In this document: one piece after another, positions 42,909 to 51,249 of the stretch
Layout: every line of letters starts with the position of its first letter
Position numbering within the stretch: the stretch's first letter is position 1
Assembly: GCA_033794685.1 (NCBI GenBank)
Contig: JARAYZ010000001.1
Length of the DNA: 64,000 bases
Origin: Lentzea sp033794685
GTDB taxonomy: Bacteria > Actinomycetota > Actinomycetes > Mycobacteriales > Pseudonocardiaceae
Direction: 5' to 3' (one strand)
The notes under the pieces: generated by a model
Database searches by the model: none
What the model was told of the DNA's origin: nothing
The model's input: the letters and a program-made list of their open reading frames with translations, nothing else
Program-made: the position numbers and the translations under genes

Positions 42909-44405
42909 TTACGCCTTCGGAACCGTGAGGCTCGACGGTCCGAAGGTGACGGTTGAGCCGCGAGTTGATTCCGTGAGATAACGCGGGTCCACCGTGTCGA
43001 TCACCAGTGCGATCCGGTTGCCCGCGCCGACGTTCCACGCGGTCGGTTCGAGCTCCACGTCGAGCGTCTGCGTGCGGCCCGCGCCGGTCACCTTCACCGG
43101 CTTGTGCGTGATCAGCGCGCCGAGGCCGAGCGGGCCGACCTCGTACAGGTACGCGAACAACGTCGTCGTCTCCGCACTCGGCGTGACCTGCAGCTTGAGC
43201 TTGGGCGTGCCGGCGAGCGTCGCACCGCCCGGGTACTGCGGTCCGCTCCACACACCCGCGACGTTGCGGTCGACGAACGGCAGCGACACCCCGGTCGGGA
43301 TGTTCAGGAACCCTTGCAGCGCACCGGAGAGCAGGATTGTGCCGCTGTCCGCGACCGTGCCCCAGCCCGCGTGGATCTTCTTCGGGTCGAGCTGCACGGT
43401 GTCCGCGTTGGCGTTGGGCCACGCGCCGAACGTCCGCCACGCGCCGCCGTTGTTGGGCTTGAGCCGCACCGGCTGCTCGGCGTCGATGCCGTTGGCCGTG
43501 CCCTTGACGTAGCGGTCGAACCAGCGGCCGACCGACTCCCAGATCTCGTTGGGCAGACCCGCCGCGCCGAACAGTTCGGCGGTGGCGTGGTCGCCCGGCG
43601 AGAGCATGAGCCGCTTCGGGCCCGTGAGCCTGCCGTAGAAGTCCGCGATCTGGCCCGGCGCGAAGATGCCGTCGTTCCAGGCGTTGCCGAGCATGACGGC
43701 GGTGCCGTTGGCGTTGATCTGGGCGATCTTCGACGCTGCGGAGCGTTCCGCGGAGATCGGCACGACCTCCCAGAACCTGCCGTCGCGGTACGCGTCCTCC
43801 GCTTCCTGGAGAACGGGGCCGGGACGTCCGGTGGCCTTGCCCGCCGCCAGCAGGACCTCGACGGCCTGCTTGTTCACGGTGCTGTTCGGGTAGAGCGAGC
43901 GGGCCAGGTCGGTCCACGTGCTCAGCGCGGCCGCGGCCTTGATGCGCCGGTCACTCGCCGCCGCCAGCAGGGACTGCCCGGCGCCGTAGGAGATCCCGGC
44001 CGCGCCGACCTTGGTGCCGTCGGCGTGCGCGTTCGCGATGGCCCAGTCGATGACCAAGCTGACGTCACCGACGGTCTCGGGCCCGGCGACGTCGATCGTG
44101 CCGCCCGAGTCCCAGAAGCCGCGGCTGGTGTAGCTGACCACGACGTACCCGGACTGCTTGGCGAGCTTGGCCGCCGCGCCGACGTACTCGATGTTGGGAA
44201 CCGCCCAGCTGGACGGCATGACGAGCAGCGGGAACGGGCCGCTGCCCTGTCCGGTCGGCTCGACGACGAGGGCCTTCAGGACCGTGCCGCCGACGCCGGG
44301 GATGGACCGGTACGAGATCTGGTGTCCCGGGGCCGCCGTGGCGGCAACCGGAGCACCGAGCAGGGTTGAGAGGAGTACCAGGACTAAAACAAGTGATCGT
44401 CGCAC
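42909..44405 (-). CDS. secreted CocE/PepX-type alpha/beta hydrolase
   Basis: 498-aa exported protein with signal peptide RRSLVLVLVLLSTLLGAPVA. The hydrolase domain has the nucleophile elbow GISYGAG, the acid region MLGNAWNDGIFAP and His in LSPGDHATAE. A C-terminal jelly-roll domain (about 340-495, LEPTAWNVGAGNRIALVIDT) is typical of CocE/NonD and X-Pro dipeptidyl peptidases. It could be an extracellular peptidase or esterase. AAGGAGGACC precedes GTG 44405. Inverted repeats and a CRP-like box lie just upstream. Confidence 0.82.
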   Translation of the reverse strand: MRRSLVLVLVLLSTLLGAPVAATAAPGHQISYRSIPGVGGTVLKALVVEPTGQGSGPFPLLVMPSSWAVPNIEYVGAAAKLAKQSGYVVVSYTSRGFWDSGGTIDVAGPETVGDVSLVIDWAIANAHADGTKVGAAGISYGAGQSLLAAASDRRIKAAAALSTWTDLARSLYPNSTVNKQAVEVLLAAGKATGRPGPVLQEAEDAYRDGRFWEVVPISAERSAASKIAQINANGTAVMLGNAWNDGIFAPGQIADFYGRLTGPKRLMLSPGDHATAELFGAAGLPNEIWESVGRWFDRYVKGTANGIDAEQPVRLKPNNGGAWRTFGAWPNANADTVQLDPKKIHAGWGTVADSGTILLSGALQGFLNIPTGVSLPFVDRNVAGVWSGPQYPGGATLAGTPKLKLQVTPSAETTTLFAYLYEVGPLGLGALITHKPVKVTGAGRTQTLDVELEPTAWNVGAGNRIALVIDTVDPRYLTESTRGSTVTFGPSSLTVPKA

Positions 44406-44421
44406 TCTGGTCCTCCTTGAC

Positions 44422-44485
44422 CATGACGTAGATCACACAGGGTTGTTACTGGGGAGTAAAGCAGGTTGCTACTCGTGGGTAGCAA
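44422..44485 (-). promoter_or_regulatory. CRP-like box and two inverted repeats before the hydrolase gene
   Basis: CATGA-N6-TCACA (44422-44437) matches the TGTGA-N6-TCACA box except for two positions. Next come TTACT-N4-AGTAA (44446-44459) and TTGCTAC-N6-GTAGCAA (44466-44485), the second with perfect 7-bp arms. All lie in the 129-bp divergent region between the hydrolase and the FolP-like gene. Confidence 0.5.
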
Positions 44486-44534
44486 GAGGCTGTGAGCCAG
44501 GTCACCGTTCTGGCCCCTGTCTACGCTGGGTGGC

Positions 44535-44873
44535 GTGAACCGATTCCGCGTCACTGAGCTGCCGAAAGACCGCGTGCTGGTCGTTGCGCATCTGACCAGC
44601 ACGGACGCCGTGGCGGGGGCGGTGGAGGCCGGTGCCGACGTCGTCGAGTTCGACGGCGAGCTGGAATTGCCGTCGCTGTCCGAAACGTTGGACGTGGTGA
44701 CGATCCCCGGAGGGGACGAGGACTTCACGCTGGCGGCTGCCACAGTCGCTGCGATGTCCGGAGCACGCGCCGTTCGTGCGACTGACGTACGGCAGGCGAG
44801 GAAGGTCGTGGAGATGGTGGCGAGCGTGATGGGGACCCGTCCGCCGGTCCGGGCGATGCGGGCGCTCGCCTGA
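44535..44873 (+). CDS. shrunken dihydropteroate-synthase-like protein (FolP2 remnant)
   Basis: 112-aa protein where M. tuberculosis has folP2 (about 318 aa) directly before gpgS. It keeps an AGADVVEFDG stretch that echoes the DHPS GADIIDxGG strand. The tail AAMSGARAVRATDVRQARKVVEMVASV is close to the DHPS end (GAxxVRVHDVRxxxDAVRMV). The pterin and pABA loops in between are missing, so synthase activity is not expected. The frame is intact, with GTG 44535 and coupling to gpgS by TGATG. It may therefore have a retained structural role or simply be decaying. Confidence 0.6.
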   Translation: MNRFRVTELPKDRVLVVAHLTSTDAVAGAVEAGADVVEFDGELELPSLSETLDVVTIPGGDEDFTLAAATVAAMSGARAVRATDVRQARKVVEMVASVMGTRPPVRAMRALA

Positions 44874-45784
44874 TGCTGCCCTCCGTCGAAGCCTGGTTCG
44901 CCTCGCACACCTGGCAGCAGCCGTCCTGGACCGTCGACGAGCTGGTCGCGTTGAAGCGCGGCCGGACGGTGTCCGTGGTGCTGCCCGCGTTGAACGAGGA
45001 GGAGACCGTCGGGGCCGTGGTCTCCGTGGTCCGGCCGCTGCTCGGGACGCTCGTGGACGAGCTGGTGGTGATGGACTCCGGGTCGACCGACGAGACCGTC
45101 TCCGTGGCTGCCGCGGCCGGCGCTCGGGTCGTGCTGCGCGAGGACGTCGTGCCGTGGATTCCGCCGTTGCCCGGCAAGGGCGAGGTGCTGTGGCGGTCGC
45201 TGGCCGCGACCTCCGGGGACCTGATCGTCTTCCTCGACTCCGACCTGGTGGACCCGGAGACGGCGTTCGTCACGGCGTTGCTGGGGCCGTTGCTGCTGGA
45301 CGGCGGTGTGCACCTGGTGAAGGGCTTCTACCGGCGGCCGTTGCGGCTGGAGAGCTCCGGCGGTGGACGGGTGACCGAGCTGGTGGCGCGGCCGTTGCTG
45401 AACACCCTGCGGCCCGAGCTTTCCGGTGTGGTGCAGCCACTCGGTGGCGAGTACGCGGCGACCCGGTCCTTTTTGGAGTCGGTGCCCTTCGCCGCCGGGT
45501 ACGGCGTGGAGATCGGCTTGTTGCTGGACGTGCACCGGATGCACGGGCTTTCCGCGCTGGCGCAGGTGAACCTGGGCGTGCGCAAGCACCGGAACCGGTC
45601 GTTGCTGCAACTCGGGGCGATGTCGTCGCAGATCATGGGAACGGCGCTGGCCCGGTGCGGGGTGTCCGCGGAGTCGGGGCCGTTGACGCAGTTCGTGCAG
45701 GTCGGCGGGGAGTGGCTACCCGACTCGACCGACGTGCTCGTGGCTGATCGGCCGCCGATGATGCACGTGGTCGAACAGGGCTAG
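44873..45784 (+). CDS. gpgS: glucosyl-3-phosphoglycerate synthase
   Basis: 303-aa GT81 glycosyltransferase that makes glucosyl-3-phosphoglycerate from UDP-glucose and 3-phosphoglycerate, the first step to methylglucose lipopolysaccharides. Motifs are VVLPALNEEETVG for the nucleotide-binding start, the metal-binding FLDSDLVDP and the late GYGVEIGLLLD with acceptor residues. The ATG overlaps the FolP-like stop. The last 69 bp overlap the convergent cydC gene. It connects to glgA and glgC at the right end through storage-glucan metabolism. Confidence 0.9.
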   Translation: MLPSVEAWFASHTWQQPSWTVDELVALKRGRTVSVVLPALNEEETVGAVVSVVRPLLGTLVDELVVMDSGSTDETVSVAAAAGARVVLREDVVPWIPPLPGKGEVLWRSLAATSGDLIVFLDSDLVDPETAFVTALLGPLLLDGGVHLVKGFYRRPLRLESSGGGRVTELVARPLLNTLRPELSGVVQPLGGEYAATRSFLESVPFAAGYGVEIGLLLDVHRMHGLSALAQVNLGVRKHRNRSLLQLGAMSSQIMGTALARCGVSAESGPLTQFVQVGGEWLPDSTDVLVADRPPMMHVVEQG

Positions 45785-47017
45785 CTGCTCCTCGCGGTGC
45801 GTCACGACCAGGGCGGTGCCCCGGCAGTGGTCGAGGACCTTGGCGAGCGCGCGGTCGGCCTGCTCCGGATCCAGGCCTTCCGTGGGTTCGTCCAGGAGCA
45901 GGACCTCCGGGTTCGCCAGCACCGATCTGGTGAGGATCAGGCGTTGCCGTTGGCCGCCCGAGATCTCCTCGCCGCGTTCGCCGACGACCTGGTCCCAGTC
46001 GAGGTCCAGTTCGGCGATCCCGGCGGCCCGGTCGAGTTCTTCCTGCGTGGCATCGGGTTTGGCCAGCAGGACGTTCGTGCGGACCGTGGTGTGGAAGACG
46101 TGCGCGTCGGCCAACGCGCCCTTGCTGGGTTCCAGCTCGCGGGCGATGGCGTTGAGCAACGTGGTCTTGCCCGCGCCGCTCGGGCCGACGATCGCCGTCC
46201 TGCCGTTGAGGCCCGGGGCCTGCGTGGTGTGCGTGGGCTCGGGTTCGTCGGTGGGTTCCGGCAGTGGCTTGGTGAGCGCGGCGAGCGGGATGGTGATCTC
46301 GAACGTGGCGACGGCGGCCATGATCAGCCACGCCGGTTCGTGCTGGGCGAGCAGGAGCAGTGCCGTGCCGAACTGGACGGCGATCGCCAGCGGGGTCAGG
46401 TCTCGCGTGCGTTCGGCCCGGGACAGTTCTTTCGCGGTTCTCGTGGCGGCAAGGAGTTTCTCGTCGAACAGGCCGTAGGCGACGAGTTCTTCTTTGCTGT
46501 GGACCAGTTCCGTGGTTTGTTCGGTCAGCCTGGCGCGCAACGGGGTGAGATCCTTCGGCCCGCGGAGCGCGAGTCGGGGGAACAGCGCGAGGTTGATCAG
46601 CAGGCCCGCGACCAACGGCAGCGAGAAGCCCGAGGCCGCCGCGACGACGGCGCCGACCACGACCGCGGTGATCCACGGGAGGGTGGCGCGGAGCCTGGTG
46701 TCGAGGTGCTGGTCGACGTTCGTGACGATGCGGGTCAGGGCCGTGCCGGACGGGACGTGCCTGCGGTGCGCGAGGTCGTCGTAGACCTTGCCGCGCAGTT
46801 CGACGGCCTCGCTGAGCACGGCTTTGTGGCTGGTCAGGCGTTCGAGGTAGCGCAGGGCCCCCTTGGCGAGCGCGAGGGTGCGGACCGCGACGATCGCCAC
46901 GGTCAGCGCCTGCATCGGCGGGTGCTCGGCGGCGCGCATGATCAGCCACGTCGCGGTCGCGGTGAGGCCGACGCCGGCCAGTTCGGCGAGGGTGCCGACG
47001 AGGATCGCGAGTCTCAT
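45716..47017 (-). CDS. cydC: CydC-type ABC exporter subunit, shortened
   Basis: 433-aa half-transporter of the thiol exporter needed for cytochrome bd assembly. The transmembrane part starts ATATWLIMRAAEHPPMQALT, a CydC hallmark. The ATPase has Walker A GPSGAGKTT, signature ISGGQRQRL, Walker B VLLLDEPTEGLDP and His VVTHREEQL. About 25 residues between Walker A and the Q-loop are missing (ELEPSKGALADAHVFHTT), and the Q-loop Gln is Ala. Usual length is about 530-570. It overlaps cydD by 4 bp and gpgS by 69 bp. Confidence 0.82.
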   Translation of the reverse strand: MRLAILVGTLAELAGVGLTATATWLIMRAAEHPPMQALTVAIVAVRTLALAKGALRYLERLTSHKAVLSEAVELRGKVYDDLAHRRHVPSGTALTRIVTNVDQHLDTRLRATLPWITAVVVGAVVAAASGFSLPLVAGLLINLALFPRLALRGPKDLTPLRARLTEQTTELVHSKEELVAYGLFDEKLLAATRTAKELSRAERTRDLTPLAIAVQFGTALLLLAQHEPAWLIMAAVATFEITIPLAALTKPLPEPTDEPEPTHTTQAPGLNGRTAIVGPSGAGKTTLLNAIARELEPSKGALADAHVFHTTVRTNVLLAKPDATQEELDRAAGIAELDLDWDQVVGERGEEISGGQRQRLILTRSVLANPEVLLLDEPTEGLDPEQADRALAKVLDHCRGTALVVTHREEQLALFDHVHHRRPISHEHVGRVG

Positions 47018-48363
47018 ACCCGGACCACCCTGTCGACCTCGCCGAGCACTGTTTCGCGGTGCGCCACGATCACGGCCGTGCGACCTCGGGTGAACTCACG
47101 CGTTGCTTCCAGCACAAGGGATTCCGTCTCCGCGTCGAGGTGTGCGGTCGGTTCGTCCAGCAGGAAGAGCCCCGCCTGACGCCGGTCCAGGGCGTTGGCC
47201 AGTGCGACCCGCTGCTGCTCGCCGGACGAGAGGTTGGCCGGGACGAGCGTGGGGCGTTGCGGCATCCACGCCAGCGCGGCCAGCCACTGCCGTTGGTCGA
47301 TGTCGTTCAGGTCGACGCCACCGACGGTGATGCGGCCGTGGTCGGGTCGCACGAACCCCAGCAGCAGCGCGAGAATCGTGCTCTTGCCGGCACCGCTCGG
47401 GCCGACCAGAGCGATCCGGTCGCCGGGCTGGATTCGCAGTGAGAAGTCGCTGAGGCTGCGCACGCTCACGCCGTCGAACACGATCTCGGCGTGGGCCAGA
47501 TCCGGCGGTGCCTGGCCGGTGGTGTCCTCGTGGGTGGGGACTTTGGCGAGCACCTCTCGGCCCTGCGCGCTCGCGTGGTACTGCGCTCCGGCCGCCCGGA
47601 GTGGCAGAAAAGCTTCTGGGGCAAGGAAGAGCACGAGCAGTGCGGTGTGCAGTGGCACTCCGCCGTCGAGCAGCCTCAGGCCCACGGGCACGGCGACGAG
47701 CGCGACCGACATGGTGGCCACGAGCTCCAGCACGAACGCGCTCAGGAACGCGACTCGGAGCGCGGACATCGTCTCGGTCATGTGCTGTGCGGCCAGCTTG
47801 CGCACGGTCGTGGACTGCGCCTCGGCCCGCCCGAACGCCCGCAACGTGCCGATTCCCTTGACCACGTCGAGGAAGTGGCCGCCGAGCGTCGCCAGCGCGT
47901 CCCACTGGCGGGCCGTGCGTTCGCGGGTGTGCGCGCCGACCAGCGCACCGAAGATCGGGATCAACGGCAGCGTCGCGAGGATCGTCAGGGCCGCGGCGAG
48001 GTCGGCGAACGCCAGCCTGATCACCACCGCGAGAGGCACGACCACGGCCAGGACCTGTTGAGGCAGATACCCGACGACGTAGGGCGTCACGTCGTGCACG
48101 CCCCGCGTGACCAGCGTGGCGACCTCGCCGGCCTTGGTGCCGGGCTTCCGCAGGAACGCCTCACGCAGCCGTGCGCGAGTGCGTTCAGCAGCCCGATGCG
48201 CCCACGCGCGGTGCAGCCACCACACCAGCACCCTGGCACCGATCACCAGACCCAGTAGGAGGAACCCCGTGCCGCCGCTGAGCACCGACGCCAGGAGCTC
48301 GGCCTGGGCCAGCACCAGGAACGGGACCGGGATCAGCGCGAGGAGATGGCGACGATCGACCAT
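47014..48363 (-). CDS. cydD: CydD-type ABC exporter subunit, shortened
   Basis: 449-aa partner of CydC. TM-domain segments such as KGIGTLRAFGRAEAQ and FLAPEAFLPLRAAGAQYHAS are typical of CydD. The ATPase has Walker A GPSGAGKST and Walker B LFLLDEPTAHLDAETE. The Q-loop runs straight into the signature: PQRPTLVPANLSSGEQQR. About 45 residues that normally form the helical subdomain are absent without a frameshift. ATG 48363 overlaps the cydB 3' end by 31 bp. The ATPase may be inactive or unusual. Confidence 0.82.
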   Translation of the reverse strand: MVDRRHLLALIPVPFLVLAQAELLASVLSGGTGFLLLGLVIGARVLVWWLHRAWAHRAAERTRARLREAFLRKPGTKAGEVATLVTRGVHDVTPYVVGYLPQQVLAVVVPLAVVIRLAFADLAAALTILATLPLIPIFGALVGAHTRERTARQWDALATLGGHFLDVVKGIGTLRAFGRAEAQSTTVRKLAAQHMTETMSALRVAFLSAFVLELVATMSVALVAVPVGLRLLDGGVPLHTALLVLFLAPEAFLPLRAAGAQYHASAQGREVLAKVPTHEDTTGQAPPDLAHAEIVFDGVSVRSLSDFSLRIQPGDRIALVGPSGAGKSTILALLLGFVRPDHGRITVGGVDLNDIDQRQWLAALAWMPQRPTLVPANLSSGEQQRVALANALDRRQAGLFLLDEPTAHLDAETESLVLEATREFTRGRTAVIVAHRETVLGEVDRVVRV

Positions 48364-48956
48364 TGCAGCACCACCACCAGCGGGATGACCGGGATCGCGA
48401 CCCACGCGAGCAGGCCGAGCGTGTCGGAGTGGGCCATGAGCCCGGTGACGTCGATCGAGCTGAACGCCAGCGGGATCGGCAGCGCGCACAGAGCCGCGGT
48501 GACGGGGAACAGCTTCCAGAGCCGGTTCTGGAACACCCAGCCGTGCACCGCGAACAGCACCGGCATGATCAGCGCCACCGGCCAGGGCGCTTCGAGCAGG
48601 TGCGCCAGGAACAGCCCCCAGCCCACGGACACCATCAGCGCGCCCGTGAACACGAGCCACCACCAGAGCCGTAGCTGCACGGCCGCCATGAACAGCACCA
48701 GCCCGGCCAGGAGCAGCGTGAACGTGCTGTGCGCGCCGGAGAGCAGCTCGCCTTCGAGGCGCGGGAAGGCCGCGAACAGCACGCCGATCGCGGCGACCAG
48801 CCAGACCTCGTTGCCCAGGAAGAACGGGTTCATGAGACGAGACGTCTCGTCTCGTTTCGGCAGGACCAGCAGCAGACCGGAGCCGTAGTCGAACCCGGCC
48901 AGCGCGAAGTACCCGACGGTGAGAACACCGAGCACGGTCAACCAGAGAGCTTCCAT
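48333..48956 (-). CDS. cydB: cytochrome bd oxidase subunit II, short form
   Basis: 207-aa membrane protein beginning MEALWLTVLGVLTVGYFALA, then the subunit II motif GFDYGSG and the GNEVWLVAA region. About six helices remain. Usual CydB has 330-380 residues and eight or nine helices, so the middle portion is reduced. It is coupled to cydA (ATGA) and overlaps cydD. Confidence 0.82.
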   Translation of the reverse strand: MEALWLTVLGVLTVGYFALAGFDYGSGLLLVLPKRDETSRLMNPFFLGNEVWLVAAIGVLFAAFPRLEGELLSGAHSTFTLLLAGLVLFMAAVQLRLWWWLVFTGALMVSVGWGLFLAHLLEAPWPVALIMPVLFAVHGWVFQNRLWKLFPVTAALCALPIPLAFSSIDVTGLMAHSDTLGLLAWVAIPVIPLVVVLQWSIVAISSR

Positions 48957-50116
48957 CAGAGAGTCACCACCATCGGCGAAACGGGAGCCGGCGCCACGTC
49001 CGGACCACGACGGACCGCACGTGCGATCAACGCCCAGTCCACACAGGCCAGCACCACGAACAGGAACGTGAACACGACGAGCGACAACAGGATCTGCGAA
49101 GCGTCCACATGCGACACCGCGTCCTCGGTCCGCAACAGCCCGTAGATCAGCCAGGGCTGCCGCCCGATCTCCCGGAACATCCACCCGAAGATCGCGGCGG
49201 CGAACGGCAGCGGAATGCCGATCATCATGAGGTACAGCGGAAAGCGCAGCCGGATCACGGCGTCCTTGATGAGCAACGGCAGCGTGAGCCAGCTGACCGC
49301 CGTCAACGCCATCCCGATGAGGATCATGAACCCGAGCGGCGCGCCGATCCACGGCGCCGCCTCGGTCTTGCCCGGCTGGTACTGCGAGATCACCGGGAAC
49401 TGCGCGAACCCCGCGCCGATCAACGTGGGGGTGGCCAGCGCCGTCGTCACCACGCCCATCCGCAGCGAACGGCGGAAGAAGTCGACCTCGGGCGTCCGCT
49501 TGATGAAGTGGTACGCCGAGACACCGGTCATGAACACGCCGCCGACCGTGATCGACGCGAAGACCACATGTGTCAGCGCCGAGGTGAACGTCGGGTTGGT
49601 CAGCAACGCGCCGAAGTCGTCCAGCCGCAACACGTTCCCGTCGACCCGGTAGCCGACGGGGTGCTGCAGGAAGCCGTTCGCGGCCATGATCCAGAACGCC
49701 GAGGCGAACGCGGTCAGCGCCGTCAGGTACAGCAACGCGAGGTGCAGCCAGCGGTGGAGCTTGCCCCAGCCGAAGATCCACAGGCCGAGGAACGTCGACT
49801 CCAGGAAGAACGCGATGAGCGTCTCCAGCGCGAGCGGCGCCCCGAACACGTCGCCGGCGTAGGTGGCGAGGCCCGACCAGTTCAGCCCGAACTGGAACTC
49901 CATCACGATGCCGGTGACGATCCCGAGCGCGTAGTTGATCACGTAGATCCGGCCCCAGAACCGCGTCATCCGCTCGTGCACGGGCAGGCCGGTGATCGTG
50001 AACCTCGTCTGCATGACCACCAGCAGCGTGACCAGGCCCAGGGTGAGCAGCACGAACAGGAAGTGGAACGACGTGGTCGTCGCGAACTGGAGGCGGGCGA
50101 GGTCTACGGCACTCAT
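48956..50116 (-). CDS. cydA: cytochrome bd oxidase subunit I, short form
   Basis: 386-aa quinol oxidase subunit; relatives have about 440-520. Conserved landmarks are the heme His in TTTSFHFLFVLLTLG, MEFQFGLNWS, PLALETLIAFFLESTFLG, the second His in SALTHVVFASITVGG and the C-terminal GRQPW. The quinol-binding Q-loop is cut to SQYQPGKTEAAPWIGAPL: GDxSG is absent and the catalytic Glu after KxAA is not evident. The heme b558 Met position (FRIMV in E. coli) reads FMILI. It is the first gene of the leftward operon; regulatory repeats lie upstream. Confidence 0.85.
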   Translation of the reverse strand: MSAVDLARLQFATTTSFHFLFVLLTLGLVTLLVVMQTRFTITGLPVHERMTRFWGRIYVINYALGIVTGIVMEFQFGLNWSGLATYAGDVFGAPLALETLIAFFLESTFLGLWIFGWGKLHRWLHLALLYLTALTAFASAFWIMAANGFLQHPVGYRVDGNVLRLDDFGALLTNPTFTSALTHVVFASITVGGVFMTGVSAYHFIKRTPEVDFFRRSLRMGVVTTALATPTLIGAGFAQFPVISQYQPGKTEAAPWIGAPLGFMILIGMALTAVSWLTLPLLIKDAVIRLRFPLYLMMIGIPLPFAAAIFGWMFREIGRQPWLIYGLLRTEDAVSHVDASQILLSLVVFTFLFVVLACVDWALIARAVRRGPDVAPAPVSPMVVTL

Positions 50117-50133
50117 GAGTAGGGAAGGTATGT

Positions 50134-50146
50134 GTAGCCCGGCTAC
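50134..50146. promoter_or_regulatory. GTAG-N5-CTAC dyad, cydA side
   Basis: GTAGCCCGGCTAC, 18 bp upstream of the cydA start. It has the same dyad pattern as 50234-50246 next to padR. Candidate PadR operator. Confidence 0.45.
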
Positions 50147-50167
50147 TTATTAAGGCCTGAAAGCGCA

Positions 50168-50184
50168 TCTCAGGGGGATCTCAG
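50168..50184 (-). promoter_or_regulatory. CTGAGA-N5-CTGAGA direct repeat upstream of cydA
   Basis: On the minus strand CTGAGATCCCCCTGAGA, the same half site and 11-bp spacing as the pairs at 6085 and 6143. It is 52-68 bp upstream of the cydA start. A weaker third copy (TTTCAG on plus, 50204) follows. Confidence 0.6.
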
Positions 50185-50233
50185 GGCTGACCCTGACGGA
50201 GGATTTCAGGGGATACTCCGAGGGCCTGGATCA

Positions 50234-50246
50234 GTAGACTCGCTAC
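50234..50246. promoter_or_regulatory. GTAG-N5-CTAC dyad, padR side
   Basis: GTAGACTCGCTAC, ending 2 bp before the padR ATG and exactly 100 bp from the matching dyad at the cydA side. It is well placed for autorepression. Confidence 0.45.
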
Positions 50247-50248
50247 CC

Positions 50249-50587
50249 ATGAAGCCCGACGCGCTACGAGGCCACCTGGACGCGTTGCTGCTCGCGACGC
50301 TGGACGGCAGGCAGTTGCACGGCTACGCGATCATCGAGGCGTTGCAGCAGGGCAGCGGGGGTGCGCTGGACCTCCCGACGGGCACGGTCTACCCCGCGTT
50401 GAGACGGCTGGAGCGGGCGGGGCACGTCACCAGCGACTGGAGCACGGTCGGTGGCCGCAAGCGCCGCACCTACAAGCTCACACAGGCGGGACAGCGGGCG
50501 TTGAGCGCCGAACGCAACGCGTGGCGCGAGTTCACGACGGTCATCGACGGGGTGCTGGGAGGTGGTGGCACATGGGCACAGACGTGA
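50249..50587 (+). CDS. PadR-family transcriptional regulator
   Basis: 112-aa winged-helix repressor with the PadR pattern: LLLATLDGRQLHGYAIIEAL, then the wing LPTGTVYPALRRLERAGHV and GGRKRRTYKLTQAGQRAL. It probably responds to a small molecule or acts as an envelope-stress repressor. It is divergent from cydA and overlaps the following membrane gene by 16 bp, the usual PadR plus permease-prefix pairing. Confidence 0.88.
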   Translation: MKPDALRGHLDALLLATLDGRQLHGYAIIEALQQGSGGALDLPTGTVYPALRRLERAGHVTSDWSTVGGRKRRTYKLTQAGQRALSAERNAWREFTTVIDGVLGGGGTWAQT

Positions 50588-51249
50588 TCGAGCGGTACGT
50601 GACTGATCTCGGGTCACGGTTGCAGGGCTCGCGCAAGCAGGTGCGCGACCTCCTCACGGAGACCCGTGACAGCCTCACCGACGCCACCGAGGCGCATCTC
50701 GACGACGGGCTGACCGAGGTGGAGGCCCAGGAGCGCGCGGTCGAGGAGTTCGGGCCGGTGCGCGAGATCGCCCACGAGTACCAGGCCGAGCTGGCCGTCG
50801 CCTATGGCACGCGCACGCTCGTCTGGCTCGCGATCGTGCTGCCGTTGATGCACATGGCGTGGGAGTACGGCCGGATGTTGCTCATCGGTCCGTGGCAGGA
50901 CTTCGGCACGATGCCGCCGGCCTGGTACCTGTTCGTCGCCAAGGCCAACGACCTGACCAGCGGCATCGCATCCGGCGTGGCGTTGGTGGTGTTGGTCCTC
51001 GGCCGGGTCCTCGCCCGCAAGTACGACACGAGGCTGCTCGCCAAGGTCGGCGCGGGGGTCGCGCTCACGGCCGTCGGCGCCGTGCTGCTGGGCAACCTCT
51101 CGATCATCGCCGCCACCGCGCACCTCGATCCGGCACGGCTGGTGCAGTCGTTGCCGATGAGCGTCGCGAGCCTGATCTCCTGGATCGTGATCATTCGGCT
51201 CGGTCTGCTCGCTCGCCGCAGCCTGAGCTGTGCCACGATCGTCGCGTGA
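50572..51249 (+). CDS. PadR-linked membrane protein (permease-prefix/DUF1700-like)
   Basis: 225-aa protein. The first 75 residues are a soluble helical domain (VIERYVTDLGSRLQGSRKQV, then EVEAQERAVEEFGPVREIA) typical of the permease-prefix or DUF1700 N-terminus. Four transmembrane segments follow at about 83-105, 125-150, 158-180 and 195-215. In this class the soluble domain is thought to link to the cognate PadR protein. ATG 50572 is preceded by GGGAGG. Function unknown. Confidence 0.72.
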   Translation: MGTDVIERYVTDLGSRLQGSRKQVRDLLTETRDSLTDATEAHLDDGLTEVEAQERAVEEFGPVREIAHEYQAELAVAYGTRTLVWLAIVLPLMHMAWEYGRMLLIGPWQDFGTMPPAWYLFVAKANDLTSGIASGVALVVLVLGRVLARKYDTRLLAKVGAGVALTAVGAVLLGNLSIIAATAHLDPARLVQSLPMSVASLISWIVIIRLGLLARRSLSCATIVA

